Positions 8,093 through 14,340 of a DNA stretch of 19,439 nt are shown here, in pieces; the first letter of the stretch is position 1, and each line of letters begins with the position of its first letter. Below the pieces are notes generated by a model, which was given only the letters and a program-made list of their open reading frames with translations, made no database searches and was not told the origin of the DNA. Source of the DNA: Bordetella parapertussis (GTDB taxonomy: Bacteria > Pseudomonadota > Gammaproteobacteria > Burkholderiales > Burkholderiaceae_B); assembly GCA_945862495.1 (NCBI GenBank), contig CAMAYM010000047.1:1-19439 (forward strand). The letters are read 5' to 3'. The translations under genes were made by a program, and so were the position numbers.

Positions 8093-8114
8093 GTCCATTA
8101 GAGGCTTTTTTCTC

Positions 8115-8405
8115 ATGACAAATCCACGTCTTTCCGGACGCGAGTTGCAATGCCTGGAGTGGGTCTTCACTGGCAAAACCAGCTGGGAAATCGGCTTGAT
8201 CATTGGGCTCTCCGAACGAACAGTCAACTTTCATTTGCGCAATGCTTGCCGCAAGCTCAAGGTATACGGCCGACAAGCGGGAGTTGCCCAGGCATTACGG
8301 CTCGGCCTATTGACCGGCAATCCTCACTTCAACCTCAGTGAACGCACAAACTCCAGCGCATTCTCATTTGAAAGAGATTGTTTCGGGCCAGAGACCACAA
8401 CTTGA
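8115..8405 (+). CDS. Stand-alone LuxR/GerE-type helix-turn-helix protein
   Basis: A 96-residue protein that is almost entirely a LuxR-type DNA-binding domain: LSGRELQCLEWVFTGKTSWE at residues 6-25 and, after a short turn, SERTVNFHLRNACRKLKV at 33-50, then VAQALRLGLL. The 'WxxxGKTSWEI...LSERTVNFH' pattern is closest to the quorum-sensing LuxR/SdiA branch, but no autoinducer-binding or receiver domain precedes it. The frame opens earlier at 8052 (21 extra residues) but that ATG has no ribosome site, whereas the ATG at 8115 has AGAGG about 10 nt upstream. Residues 70-96 are encoded antisense to the lipoprotein 3' end and look unstructured. The regulated genes are unknown; metX lies divergent upstream. 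Confidence 0.75.
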   Translation: MTNPRLSGRELQCLEWVFTGKTSWEIGLIIGLSERTVNFHLRNACRKLKVYGRQAGVAQALRLGLLTGNPHFNLSERTNSSAFSFERDCFGPETTT

Positions 8406-8830
8406 ATCAGCATGCCACGGTGCACAACCACACGCGCCATCATGAGGGAGGGCTTATTTGCCACTTCAGTTTCCAGGGTAAAAATCTCTCCCCTCAACGC
8501 GCTTTCTGGTGCTTGTTTTCCAGCACGCGCTGCAAGCGCGGACACCACGGTCTTGACCAAGGCCTGACTGCTCTCTTGGCCGAGAGACTCCGGCAGCGCA
8601 ATAAATCCCACCGAGAATACTGCCTGCCCAACCGCCGACGAGGTCAGAGAAAACGTAGTCGAACGGCCCTCTAAATCAATTTGCCTTTGTTCAGTCTGAA
8701 TCCGTGAAGGAAACATAATGACACCACGATCATCCGCCACTGAGCGCTCTCGCCAGTTGTATTCAGGCGTACACCCCGCTAAAAACACAGCAGATAACCA
8801 CAACAATAACAGGGGAATTAATTTACGCAT
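8324..8830 (-). CDS. Predicted lipoprotein of unknown function
   Basis: A 168-residue protein with a clear type II signal peptide: a basic start (MRK), a leucine-rich core, and the lipobox LAGC with acylated Cys20. Thr at +2, rather than Asp, predicts outer-membrane sorting. The mature part, after a charged TPEYNWRERSV segment, alternates short strands and ends SNENALEFVRSLRLK, resembling a small stress- or surface-related domain, but I do not recognise the family. The start at 8830 has only a distant AAGGCGG. The 3' end overlaps the convergent LuxR-type gene by 82 nt. The upstream 152-bp gap is shared with divergent gshA, so it is probably monocistronic. Confidence 0.75.
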   Translation of the reverse strand: MRKLIPLLLLWLSAVFLAGCTPEYNWRERSVADDRGVIMFPSRIQTEQRQIDLEGRSTTFSLTSSAVGQAVFSVGFIALPESLGQESSQALVKTVVSALAARAGKQAPESALRGEIFTLETEVANKPSLMMARVVVHRGMLIQVVVSGPKQSLSNENALEFVRSLRLK

Positions 8831-8950
8831 TTACGTACAAACCGCCTTAATAAAAAAACATGTCAGGATGACAAATGAATGGCAGATAAAACCGCAGTAA
8901 ATTGTCCTCCATTTTTGCCGTGCGCGGGTACAGTCCGGCATCCCTTAAAA

Positions 8951-8959
8951 TGCAATAAT
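8951..8959 (+). promoter_or_regulatory. Possible extended -10 element for gshA
   Basis: TGCAATAAT contains an extended -10 (TG-n-AATAAT), 24 nt before the GTG start. No good -35 is seen at 16-18 nt. Just upstream, TGCCG (8916-8920) and CGGCA (8936-8940) form an inverted repeat. The call is by eye. Confidence 0.3.
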
Positions 8960-8982
8960 TCGCATCAGCAACAGGTTTACCC

Positions 8983-10548
8983 GTGTCCATATTGACTCAA
9001 CGTCTTGCCACCCTTCAATTACACCCAGAGGTTCTGGGGAAGTCGCTGCGCGGCATTGAAAAAGAGGGTCTGCGGGTCGATGCATTCGGCACCTTGTCTA
9101 AACGCCCCCATCCCCCAGCCTTGGGCTCAGCCCTGACGCATCCTCGCATCACGACTGATTACTCAGAAGCCTTGCTAGAGTTGATTACCGGCACCCACTC
9201 AAATGTAGACAGCCTGATGGCGGAGCTCGACGAGGTGCATCGCATCGTAGCCTCCACACTGAGCGATGAGCTCATGTGGAACCACTCAATGCCAGCACAT
9301 CTCCCTGCGGACAATCAAATTCCGATTGGCTGGTACGGTACCTCCAACACAGGGATGATCAAACACGTTTATCGCAAAGGCCTGGCGGAGCGTTACGGCC
9401 GCACAATGCAATGCATTGCAGGTTTGCACTACAACTTTTCCTTTGACGAGTCGCTTTGGGATCTGCTGGATCTCCCCGAGCCGACCGCACAGGACCGTCG
9501 CTCAGCAGGTTATATCGCGCTTATCCGTAACTTTACCCGCTATAGCTGGTTGCTGATGTACTTATTTGGCGCTTCTCCCGCACTTTCAAAAGACTTTTTA
9601 CGCGGGAAAACAGGTGATTTAGTTGAGCTGGATGCGCAAACCATGTATCTACCTCATGCCACGAGCTTGCGCATGAGTGACCTTGGTTACCAAAACAAAG
9701 CACAATCTGGCCTCAAGCTTTGCTACAACGACCTCGGCGCGTTTCTTGAACGGCTCTATGATGCGGTCACAACCCCTTGGCCAGACTATCAAGCCATTGG
9801 GACCCACCGTCATGGTGAATGGATACAGCTCAACACCAATGTTTTGCAAATTGAGAATGAGTTTTACTCCAGCATCCGCCCCAAGCGAACGACAGGACCT
9901 TGCGAGCGTCCGATTACAGCCTTAGCCGAGCGAGGTATTCAGTACATCGAAGTGCGCTGTCTCGATATCGATCCGACACAACCCACTGGGATTTCGGCGG
10001 AAACTGCCCGCTTTGTTGACGCTTTTATTCTTTTTTGTGCCTTACAAGACAGTCCTCTCTTTACCGATAGCGGTTGGTGCAAAGAAAGCGCAGCCAACTT
10101 TTCACTGGTCGTCAAACAAGGCCGACAACCCGATTTGATGCTTTCAAAACTCGGCAAAGCAATACCGCTCAAGCAATGGGCTGAAGAACTCTTGGATGAA
10201 ATCGCCCAATGCGCAGAAACACTTGATGGCACGTTGAACGAACAGAATTACAAAAAAGCCGTGCTGTCTCAGCGTATAAAAGTCGCAGACTCCACACAGA
10301 CACCTTCTGCTCAGTTTTTAGAGCAATTGATCGCGCGTAAGCGCTCTTTTCATGACTTCACATTGGAACAAAGTGCCGCACACGCTAAAAGCCTCAAAAA
10401 AGCAGGCTTAAGCCCTGCAGAGTTTGCTGCCACGCAAGCGCAGGCCACGCAGTCACTCATGGAGCAACAGGCGCTCGAAGCAAGTGACCAAGAGAGTTTT
10501 GATGCGTATGTCGCCCGCTTTCATCAGGCATTAAAAAAGCCAACCTAA
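8983..10548 (+). CDS. gshA: Glutamate-cysteine ligase (E. coli-type GshA)
   Basis: First and rate-limiting step of glutathione synthesis: ATP-dependent coupling of glutamate and cysteine to gamma-glutamylcysteine in the cytoplasm. It has 521 residues, against about 518 for E. coli GshA. Family segments: RGIEKEGLRV at 23-32, TDYSEALLELITG at 58-70, MQCIAGLHYNFSF near 146, and HATSLRMSDLGYQNKAQ at 225-241. The start is GTG, preceded by CAGG 7 nt upstream; no better ATG preserves the N-terminus. gshB is not in the window. The last two codons and stop form half of a terminator hairpin for the opposing tRNA-Arg. Monocistronic. Confidence 0.95.
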   Translation: MSILTQRLATLQLHPEVLGKSLRGIEKEGLRVDAFGTLSKRPHPPALGSALTHPRITTDYSEALLELITGTHSNVDSLMAELDEVHRIVASTLSDELMWNHSMPAHLPADNQIPIGWYGTSNTGMIKHVYRKGLAERYGRTMQCIAGLHYNFSFDESLWDLLDLPEPTAQDRRSAGYIALIRNFTRYSWLLMYLFGASPALSKDFLRGKTGDLVELDAQTMYLPHATSLRMSDLGYQNKAQSGLKLCYNDLGAFLERLYDAVTTPWPDYQAIGTHRHGEWIQLNTNVLQIENEFYSSIRPKRTTGPCERPITALAERGIQYIEVRCLDIDPTQPTGISAETARFVDAFILFCALQDSPLFTDSGWCKESAANFSLVVKQGRQPDLMLSKLGKAIPLKQWAEELLDEIAQCAETLDGTLNEQNYKKAVLSQRIKVADSTQTPSAQFLEQLIARKRSFHDFTLEQSAAHAKSLKKAGLSPAEFAATQAQATQSLMEQQALEASDQESFDAYVARFHQALKKPT

Positions 10549-10558
10549 CTGGGTTGGC
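10533..10558 (-). terminator. Rho-independent terminator of tRNA-Arg, overlapping the gshA stop
   Basis: GCCAACC (10539-10545) and GGTTGGC (10552-10558) form a 7-bp stem with a 6-nt loop. On the minus strand the stem is followed directly by six T (A run 10533-10538 on plus), so it terminates minus-strand transcripts. No T-tract follows on the plus strand. It lies inside the final Lys-Lys-Pro-Thr-stop codons of gshA. Confidence 0.8.
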
Positions 10559-10618
10559 GGCAAACGGACAGGCGAACCATAGACTAAATCGCTTTTTGGC
10601 AATTTATTGTTGGTTGGC

Positions 10619-10693
10619 TGGTGCGCCCGACAGGAATCGAACCTGTATCGAGAGCTTCGGAAACTCTTATTCTATCCATTGAACTACGGGCGC
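10619..10693 (-). tRNA. tRNA-Arg, anticodon CCG
   Basis: Folds as a complete cloverleaf of 75 nt with an encoded CCA. Acceptor GCGCCCG pairs with CGGGCGC. The D stem is GUUC/GAAU, and the anticodon stem AGAGU/GCUCU carries loop UUCCGAA, giving anticodon CCG (codon CGG). The variable loop has 4 nt, and the T stem ACAGG/CCUGU has loop UUCGAUU. Discriminator A73, and A after GG in the D loop (A20), agree with arginine identity. A TATAAT -10 lies 10 nt upstream and a terminator downstream in gshA, so it is a single-gene transcript. Confidence 0.97.
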
Positions 10694-10703
10694 CAGCGGG
10701 CGA

Positions 10704-10714
10704 ATTATAGCGGC
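10704..10714 (-). promoter_or_regulatory. -10 element of the tRNA-Arg promoter
   Basis: On the minus strand GCCGCTATAAT ends 10 nt before the tRNA 5' end. TATAAT is a perfect -10, and the GC-rich stretch after it is typical of stable-RNA promoters. A -35 at 17 nt is not convincing. Confidence 0.65.
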
Positions 10715-10779
10715 AGAAGCGCACTACCCTTTCGAACAAATGGGATTGGCGCGGCTCTTTTTCACCTTGCTCGTCCGAT

Positions 10780-10790
10780 GCCGCTATAAT
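10780..10790 (+). promoter_or_regulatory. -10 element of the cytochrome c5 promoter
   Basis: GCCGCTATAAT with a perfect TATAAT at 10785-10790, 45 nt before the cytochrome ATG. It is the same 11-mer as the divergent tRNA-Arg -10. The -35 position (TCACCT at 17 nt) is poor. Confidence 0.6.
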
Positions 10791-10835
10791 CCTTGGGTTG
10801 TAAGAAAACCGCCTAACAACTTGCAGGATTTGGTC

Positions 10836-11711
10836 ATGAGCAATACGCAGCCACACGAAGAACATCAATCACCCATCAAGACACCCAAGCAACTGATCAT
10901 CACGATCGTGCTGTCCTTTGTCTTGCCCATCATTATCATCATCTTGCTGGTCAAGCTTGTCACTGCAGGCGACCAAGTGGGTGCAGGTTCTGACATTCTT
11001 GGTCCTGAAGCAACGCAAAAGCGTATTGCGCCTGTGGCGAAGCTGGATCTTGTGGACACAAGCGGCCCTAAAGTTTTTAAAACGGGTGAGCAGGTCTACA
11101 CAGCCGTATGTGCGGGCTGTCACGTTGCGGGTGCGGCTGGCGCGCCCAAGTTTGCAGATGCTGCGGCGTGGTCAGCCCCCATCGCCACAGGTCTTCAATC
11201 AATGATTGCGAGCGTCATCAAAGGTAAAGGTGCGATGCCCGCCAAAGGCGGCAACCCAGCTCTGGATGACTTTGAAATTGCGCGCGCAGTGGTTTACATG
11301 GCAAACGCTGCAGGTGGAAAGTTCGCTGAGCCTGCCGAACCCAAACCAGCAGAAGCACCTGCGCCAGCCGCAGCGGCTCCAGCGATGGCACCCGTTATGG
11401 CACCCGCTGCTGCTGCACCAAAAGCGCCCGCAGTGGTTGCTGCAGTCCCCGCAGCCGCCCCCGCCACCAACGACGTAGGTGAAAAGCTTTACAAACAAGC
11501 CTGTGCAGCCTGCCACATTGCAGGTGTCGCTGGCGCACCAAAGTTTGGTGACAAAGTTGCCTGGGCGCCCCGTATTGCAACCGGCATGGATGCGCTTGTC
11601 GCCGCCGTGGTGGCTGGCAAGGGCATTATGCCTGCTAAGGGTGGCGCGGCCGGTGCAAGCGAAGCTGACTTACGTGCAGCCACGCAATACATGGTTGATG
11701 CCGCCAAATAA
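10836..11711 (+). CDS. Membrane-anchored dihaem cytochrome c5
   Basis: Electron-transfer protein with two class I c-type haem domains facing the periplasm. It has 291 residues: a short cytoplasmic head, an uncleaved transmembrane anchor at about 20-41 (very Ile/Leu-rich), and domain 1 at about 84-160 with CAGCH (Cys92, Cys95, His96) and distal Met134 in GAMPAKGG. An Ala/Pro linker covers about 163-211. Domain 2 at about 214-290 has CAACH (Cys223, Cys226, His227) and Met265 in GIMPAKGG. Both domains share AGAPKF after the haem site, so they are a tandem duplication. The frame opens earlier at 10740, but the ATG at 10836 has AGGA 7 nt upstream and lies after the TATAAT. Neisseria c5 has the same plan and feeds terminal reductases; the partner here is unknown. 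Confidence 0.92.
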   Translation: MSNTQPHEEHQSPIKTPKQLIITIVLSFVLPIIIIILLVKLVTAGDQVGAGSDILGPEATQKRIAPVAKLDLVDTSGPKVFKTGEQVYTAVCAGCHVAGAAGAPKFADAAAWSAPIATGLQSMIASVIKGKGAMPAKGGNPALDDFEIARAVVYMANAAGGKFAEPAEPKPAEAPAPAAAAPAMAPVMAPAAAAPKAPAVVAAVPAAAPATNDVGEKLYKQACAACHIAGVAGAPKFGDKVAWAPRIATGMDALVAAVVAGKGIMPAKGGAAGASEADLRAATQYMVDAAK

Positions 11712-11736
11712 CACCTTTACCGGTTTTAAAACGCTT

Positions 11737-11769
11737 AAAAAAAGCACTCGAAATTTCGAGTGCTTTTTT
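11737..11769. terminator. Bidirectional rho-independent terminator between cytochrome c5 and paaH
   Basis: GCACTCGAAA (11744-11753) and TTTCGAGTGC (11754-11763) are perfect 10-base arms. They are flanked by seven A on the left (11737-11743) and six T on the right (11764-11769), so transcripts of both convergent genes meet a hairpin plus U-tract. Confidence 0.93.
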
Positions 11770-11808
11770 ATTTTTAGAACATAGATTTATCGCATCAACG
11801 CAATCAAC

Positions 11809-13323
11809 CTAAGCATGCAAGAGGGACAAGCCAAGCTGCACGCGACGCTGCAACCACAGGCTTGGACGATAGCGCGGGTCACCCGTCACAGCTTGTATAT
11901 TGCGCAGGATATCAAGAATATTTTCTGCGCCGAGTGCATCGCCTAAGCCCAAAGGACCTTTAGGATATCCCAAACCAAGATTGACCGCGCGATCAATGTC
12001 CACAGGGGTCGCGATATCTTGCTGGGCAATGTCACACGCAACGTTGACGATCATGGCGACAATGCGTTGCGCAACAAAACCCGCAGAGTCTCGAACAACG
12101 CTCACACGCACGCTATCACTGCCAAAAATAGCATGTGCTTTTTCTTGATACGCTGGATGTGTCGCAGGTGACACCATGAGGGTGCGTCTGCGCGCGTGCT
12201 CAAAATCATGCAACGTATCGAGACCCACCGTACGCGCAGGGTCAAGCTTTTGCTTGGATACCGCTGTCGAGACATCCTCGCCAAAGGGCGTGACGACAAT
12301 GAGGCTGTCTACGTCGGGCGCGTGTCCGCCCTGCACTTGAGCGCCGAGCTGTTTGAGAAGCTCCGTCGCCCTGGCATGACCCAAATGATGCGCCGGACTG
12401 ACCCATACTTTGGCTGGACCACTCAAGGCGGGCGCTGGTGCTTCAATCACAGGCTGCTTTTGACCGTCTACATAGGCATAAAACCCGCCTTGACTCTTGC
12501 GACCATACAAACCACCCGCTACGCGCACGGTTCCGATCGGCGATGGTTTAAAGCGCGGCTCTTCATAAAACTGATGGTAAATAGATTCCATCACGGCATG
12601 CGACACATCGAGCCCGGTTAAGTCCATCAACTCAAAGGGACCCATTTTGAAACCGGCCTGTTCGCGCATGATGCCATCGACTGTTGAAAAATCTGTCACG
12701 TTTTCCTGAACGACACGCAAGCCCTCGGTATTCATGCCACGACCCGCATGATTGACAATAAAACCAGGCATGTCTTTGGCACGAACAGGCGTGTGGCCCA
12801 TCCGCACCGTCAGCGCCATCAGCGCATCGCCCACAGCAGGATCCGTACGCAAACCATCAATCACCTCAACCACTTTCATGAGAGGAACGGGATTAAAAAA
12901 GTGGAAGCCTGCCACCCGCTCGGGGCGCGCACAGGCCGCGGCAATGGATGTAATGGATAAAGAAGAAGTATTGGAGACGAGCATGCAGTCAGCAGAAACG
13001 ACAGACTCCAACTCTTTGAAAAACGGCTGCTTAATATCGAGCCGCTCAATAATCGCCTCAATCACCAAATCGCAATCAGACAAGTCCTTGAGTGCGTCAA
13101 TGAGATAGAGGCGACCCAAGGCTTCATGCGCCTGCTCAGCCGTCATTTTTCCCTTGCTTGCAAGCATCGTCCACGTACTGGTCAGTGCATCGCGGGCAGA
13201 ATTTAAGGCGGCGGGATTGGTATCGAACAGTTTGACGCGCAAACCCGCTTGGGCAGCAATTTGTGCAATGCCTCGTCCCATCGCGCCGGCGCCGGCCACA
13301 CCTACTGTCTGAATCGCTTTCAT
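11809..13323 (-). CDS. paaH: 3-hydroxyacyl-CoA dehydrogenase, PaaH type
   Basis: NAD-dependent oxidation of a 3-hydroxyacyl-CoA to the 3-oxo form. From the ATG at 13323 it is 504 residues, matching the roughly 500-residue PaaH class with a doubled C-terminal domain. A Rossmann GAGAMGRG lies at 11-18. Catalytic His141 (GFHFFNPVPLMKVVEV) and Glu153 follow. The first HCDH helical domain has KDMPGFIVNHAGRGMNTEG at 183-201; the second, DSAGFVAQRIVAMIVN onward at about 412-500, has GYPKGPLGLGDALG. The frame reaches back to a TTG at 13341, but the ATG follows AGGA at good spacing. No other paa or beta-oxidation gene is nearby, so the physiological substrate (phenylacetate intermediates or ordinary fatty acyl-CoA) is open. 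The symbol is by homology only. Confidence 0.88.
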   Translation of the reverse strand: MKAIQTVGVAGAGAMGRGIAQIAAQAGLRVKLFDTNPAALNSARDALTSTWTMLASKGKMTAEQAHEALGRLYLIDALKDLSDCDLVIEAIIERLDIKQPFFKELESVVSADCMLVSNTSSLSITSIAAACARPERVAGFHFFNPVPLMKVVEVIDGLRTDPAVGDALMALTVRMGHTPVRAKDMPGFIVNHAGRGMNTEGLRVVQENVTDFSTVDGIMREQAGFKMGPFELMDLTGLDVSHAVMESIYHQFYEEPRFKPSPIGTVRVAGGLYGRKSQGGFYAYVDGQKQPVIEAPAPALSGPAKVWVSPAHHLGHARATELLKQLGAQVQGGHAPDVDSLIVVTPFGEDVSTAVSKQKLDPARTVGLDTLHDFEHARRRTLMVSPATHPAYQEKAHAIFGSDSVRVSVVRDSAGFVAQRIVAMIVNVACDIAQQDIATPVDIDRAVNLGLGYPKGPLGLGDALGAENILDILRNIQAVTGDPRYRPSLWLQRRVQLGLSLLHA

Positions 13324-13392
13324 ATATTTTCCTGAAATCAAATTAGATCAAACTATAGCTGTTGCATAATAGTCATATTCAAGGCTCTCGTC
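13324..13392. promoter_or_regulatory. Divergent promoter region paaH / nnrD
   Basis: A 69-bp AT-rich gap between divergent genes. Minus-strand TATAGT (13352-13357) is a possible paaH -10, with TTGAAT 19 nt upstream. Plus-strand TGCATAAT (13363-13370) is a possible extended -10 for nnrD. Neither has a strong -35. The two candidates nearly abut, so they would compete if both are real. Confidence 0.35.
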
Positions 13393-14319
13393 ATGATCGA
13401 TACCGATCTGTCCACGCCACTTCGACAAACAACGGCCTCTATGACATCAACGCTCCCAAGTGGCAGTCCCATTACGGAACAGCAGTTCCCGATGGTGTTT
13501 GCAACGCGTGACCCTGAGGGTCATAAAGGGACGTTTGGATCCGTTGGCATTTTAGGCGGCTCAAGCGGCATGACCGGTGAAGTGATATTGGCCGGTCGGG
13601 CTGCACTAAAAAGCGGTGCAGGCAAAACTTACCTTGCCATGACACAAACTCCCATGCCTGCTGCCTACGACAGCCTCAATCCTGAGTTGATGCTGCATGA
13701 CGCGCAAACACTCATTGAGAAAGCCGTATCCATGGATGCATGGGTGGCAGGTTGTGGGCTCGGTCTCGCACCCGCCGCGCTCCACTTACTGCGCCTTTTA
13801 CTCAGCGCACGCGCAGAACGCCCAGTCGTGCTGGATGCGGATGCACTCAACGCGCTTGCACAAGGCGATATTTCAAATACGTGGGGACCCGGACTCGTCG
13901 TGCTGACGCCACACCCCACAGAGGCGGCCAGGCTGCTTCAAACAGACACCCAAAGAATTCAATCAGACCGTCCAGGTGCCGCACAAAAACTAGCGCATCG
14001 TTACCGCGCCTGGATCGTACTCAAAGGCGCACGAACTATTGTCTGCGCGCCTGACGGAGTTTGGCATGTCAATACGAGCGGCAACGTTGGCCTCGCCACA
14101 GGCGGGACAGGAGATGTCTTGAGCGGTTTGCTTGGCAGCCTCTTGGCACAAGGTATTCCGGCTGAACAAGCGATTCCCGCTGCAGTTTGGCTTCACGGTG
14201 CGGCCGCCGATGCGCTGGTCGCACAAGGTAGAGGGCCCATTGGGCTGACTGCGGGAGAGCTGCCAGATGCCATTCGCGACCTCAGAAATCGAGTATCTTT
14301 TAAACAAAATAACAAATAG
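13393..14319 (+). CDS. nnrD: ADP-dependent (S)-NAD(P)H-hydrate dehydratase
   Basis: Ribokinase-fold repair enzyme that dehydrates damaged NADHX/NADPHX using ADP. It has 308 residues: GTFGSVGILGGSSGMTGEV at 47-65, AGCGLG at 119-124, PVVLDADALNAL at 144-155, LTPHPTEAARLL at 171-182, WIVLKGARTIVCAPDG at 207-222, and the nucleotide/catalytic loop NVGLATGGTGDVLSGLLGS at 231-249 with Asp241. Only this domain is present; the NnrE (YjeF-N) epimerase domain that is fused in E. coli is absent. The ATG at 13393 has AAGG 8 nt upstream; an in-frame ATG at residue 17 is an alternative, since residues 1-25 are unconserved in look. The M20 gene follows after 21 nt, a probable operon. Confidence 0.9.
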   Translation: MIDTDLSTPLRQTTASMTSTLPSGSPITEQQFPMVFATRDPEGHKGTFGSVGILGGSSGMTGEVILAGRAALKSGAGKTYLAMTQTPMPAAYDSLNPELMLHDAQTLIEKAVSMDAWVAGCGLGLAPAALHLLRLLLSARAERPVVLDADALNALAQGDISNTWGPGLVVLTPHPTEAARLLQTDTQRIQSDRPGAAQKLAHRYRAWIVLKGARTIVCAPDGVWHVNTSGNVGLATGGTGDVLSGLLGSLLAQGIPAEQAIPAAVWLHGAAADALVAQGRGPIGLTAGELPDAIRDLRNRVSFKQNNK

Positions 14320-14340
14320 CCACTTTAGACAAGGATCAAC

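Noticed and set aside
8052..8114. Upstream ATG giving the LuxR-type protein 21 more residues
   Set aside because: No ribosome site; the added residues run across the dyad and inverted repeats and look untranslated.
8847..8874. TTGTCA-16-TATTAA as a lipoprotein promoter on the minus strand
   Set aside because: The boxes are fair, but transcription would start about 10 nt before the ATG and leave out the only ribosome-site candidate, so I did not list it.
8916..8940. TGCCG/CGGCA inverted repeat before gshA as a terminator
   Set aside because: Only 5-bp arms with a 15-nt loop and no T-tract; noted only as a possible regulatory dyad.
10619..10693. tRNA-Arg as an integration (attachment) site
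   Set aside because: No integrase gene or duplicated tRNA 3' end is visible on either side; flanks are core genes.
12196..12621. Plus-strand open frame of 141 residues
   Set aside because: Antisense to the conserved paaH coding sequence; no ribosome site and no domain.
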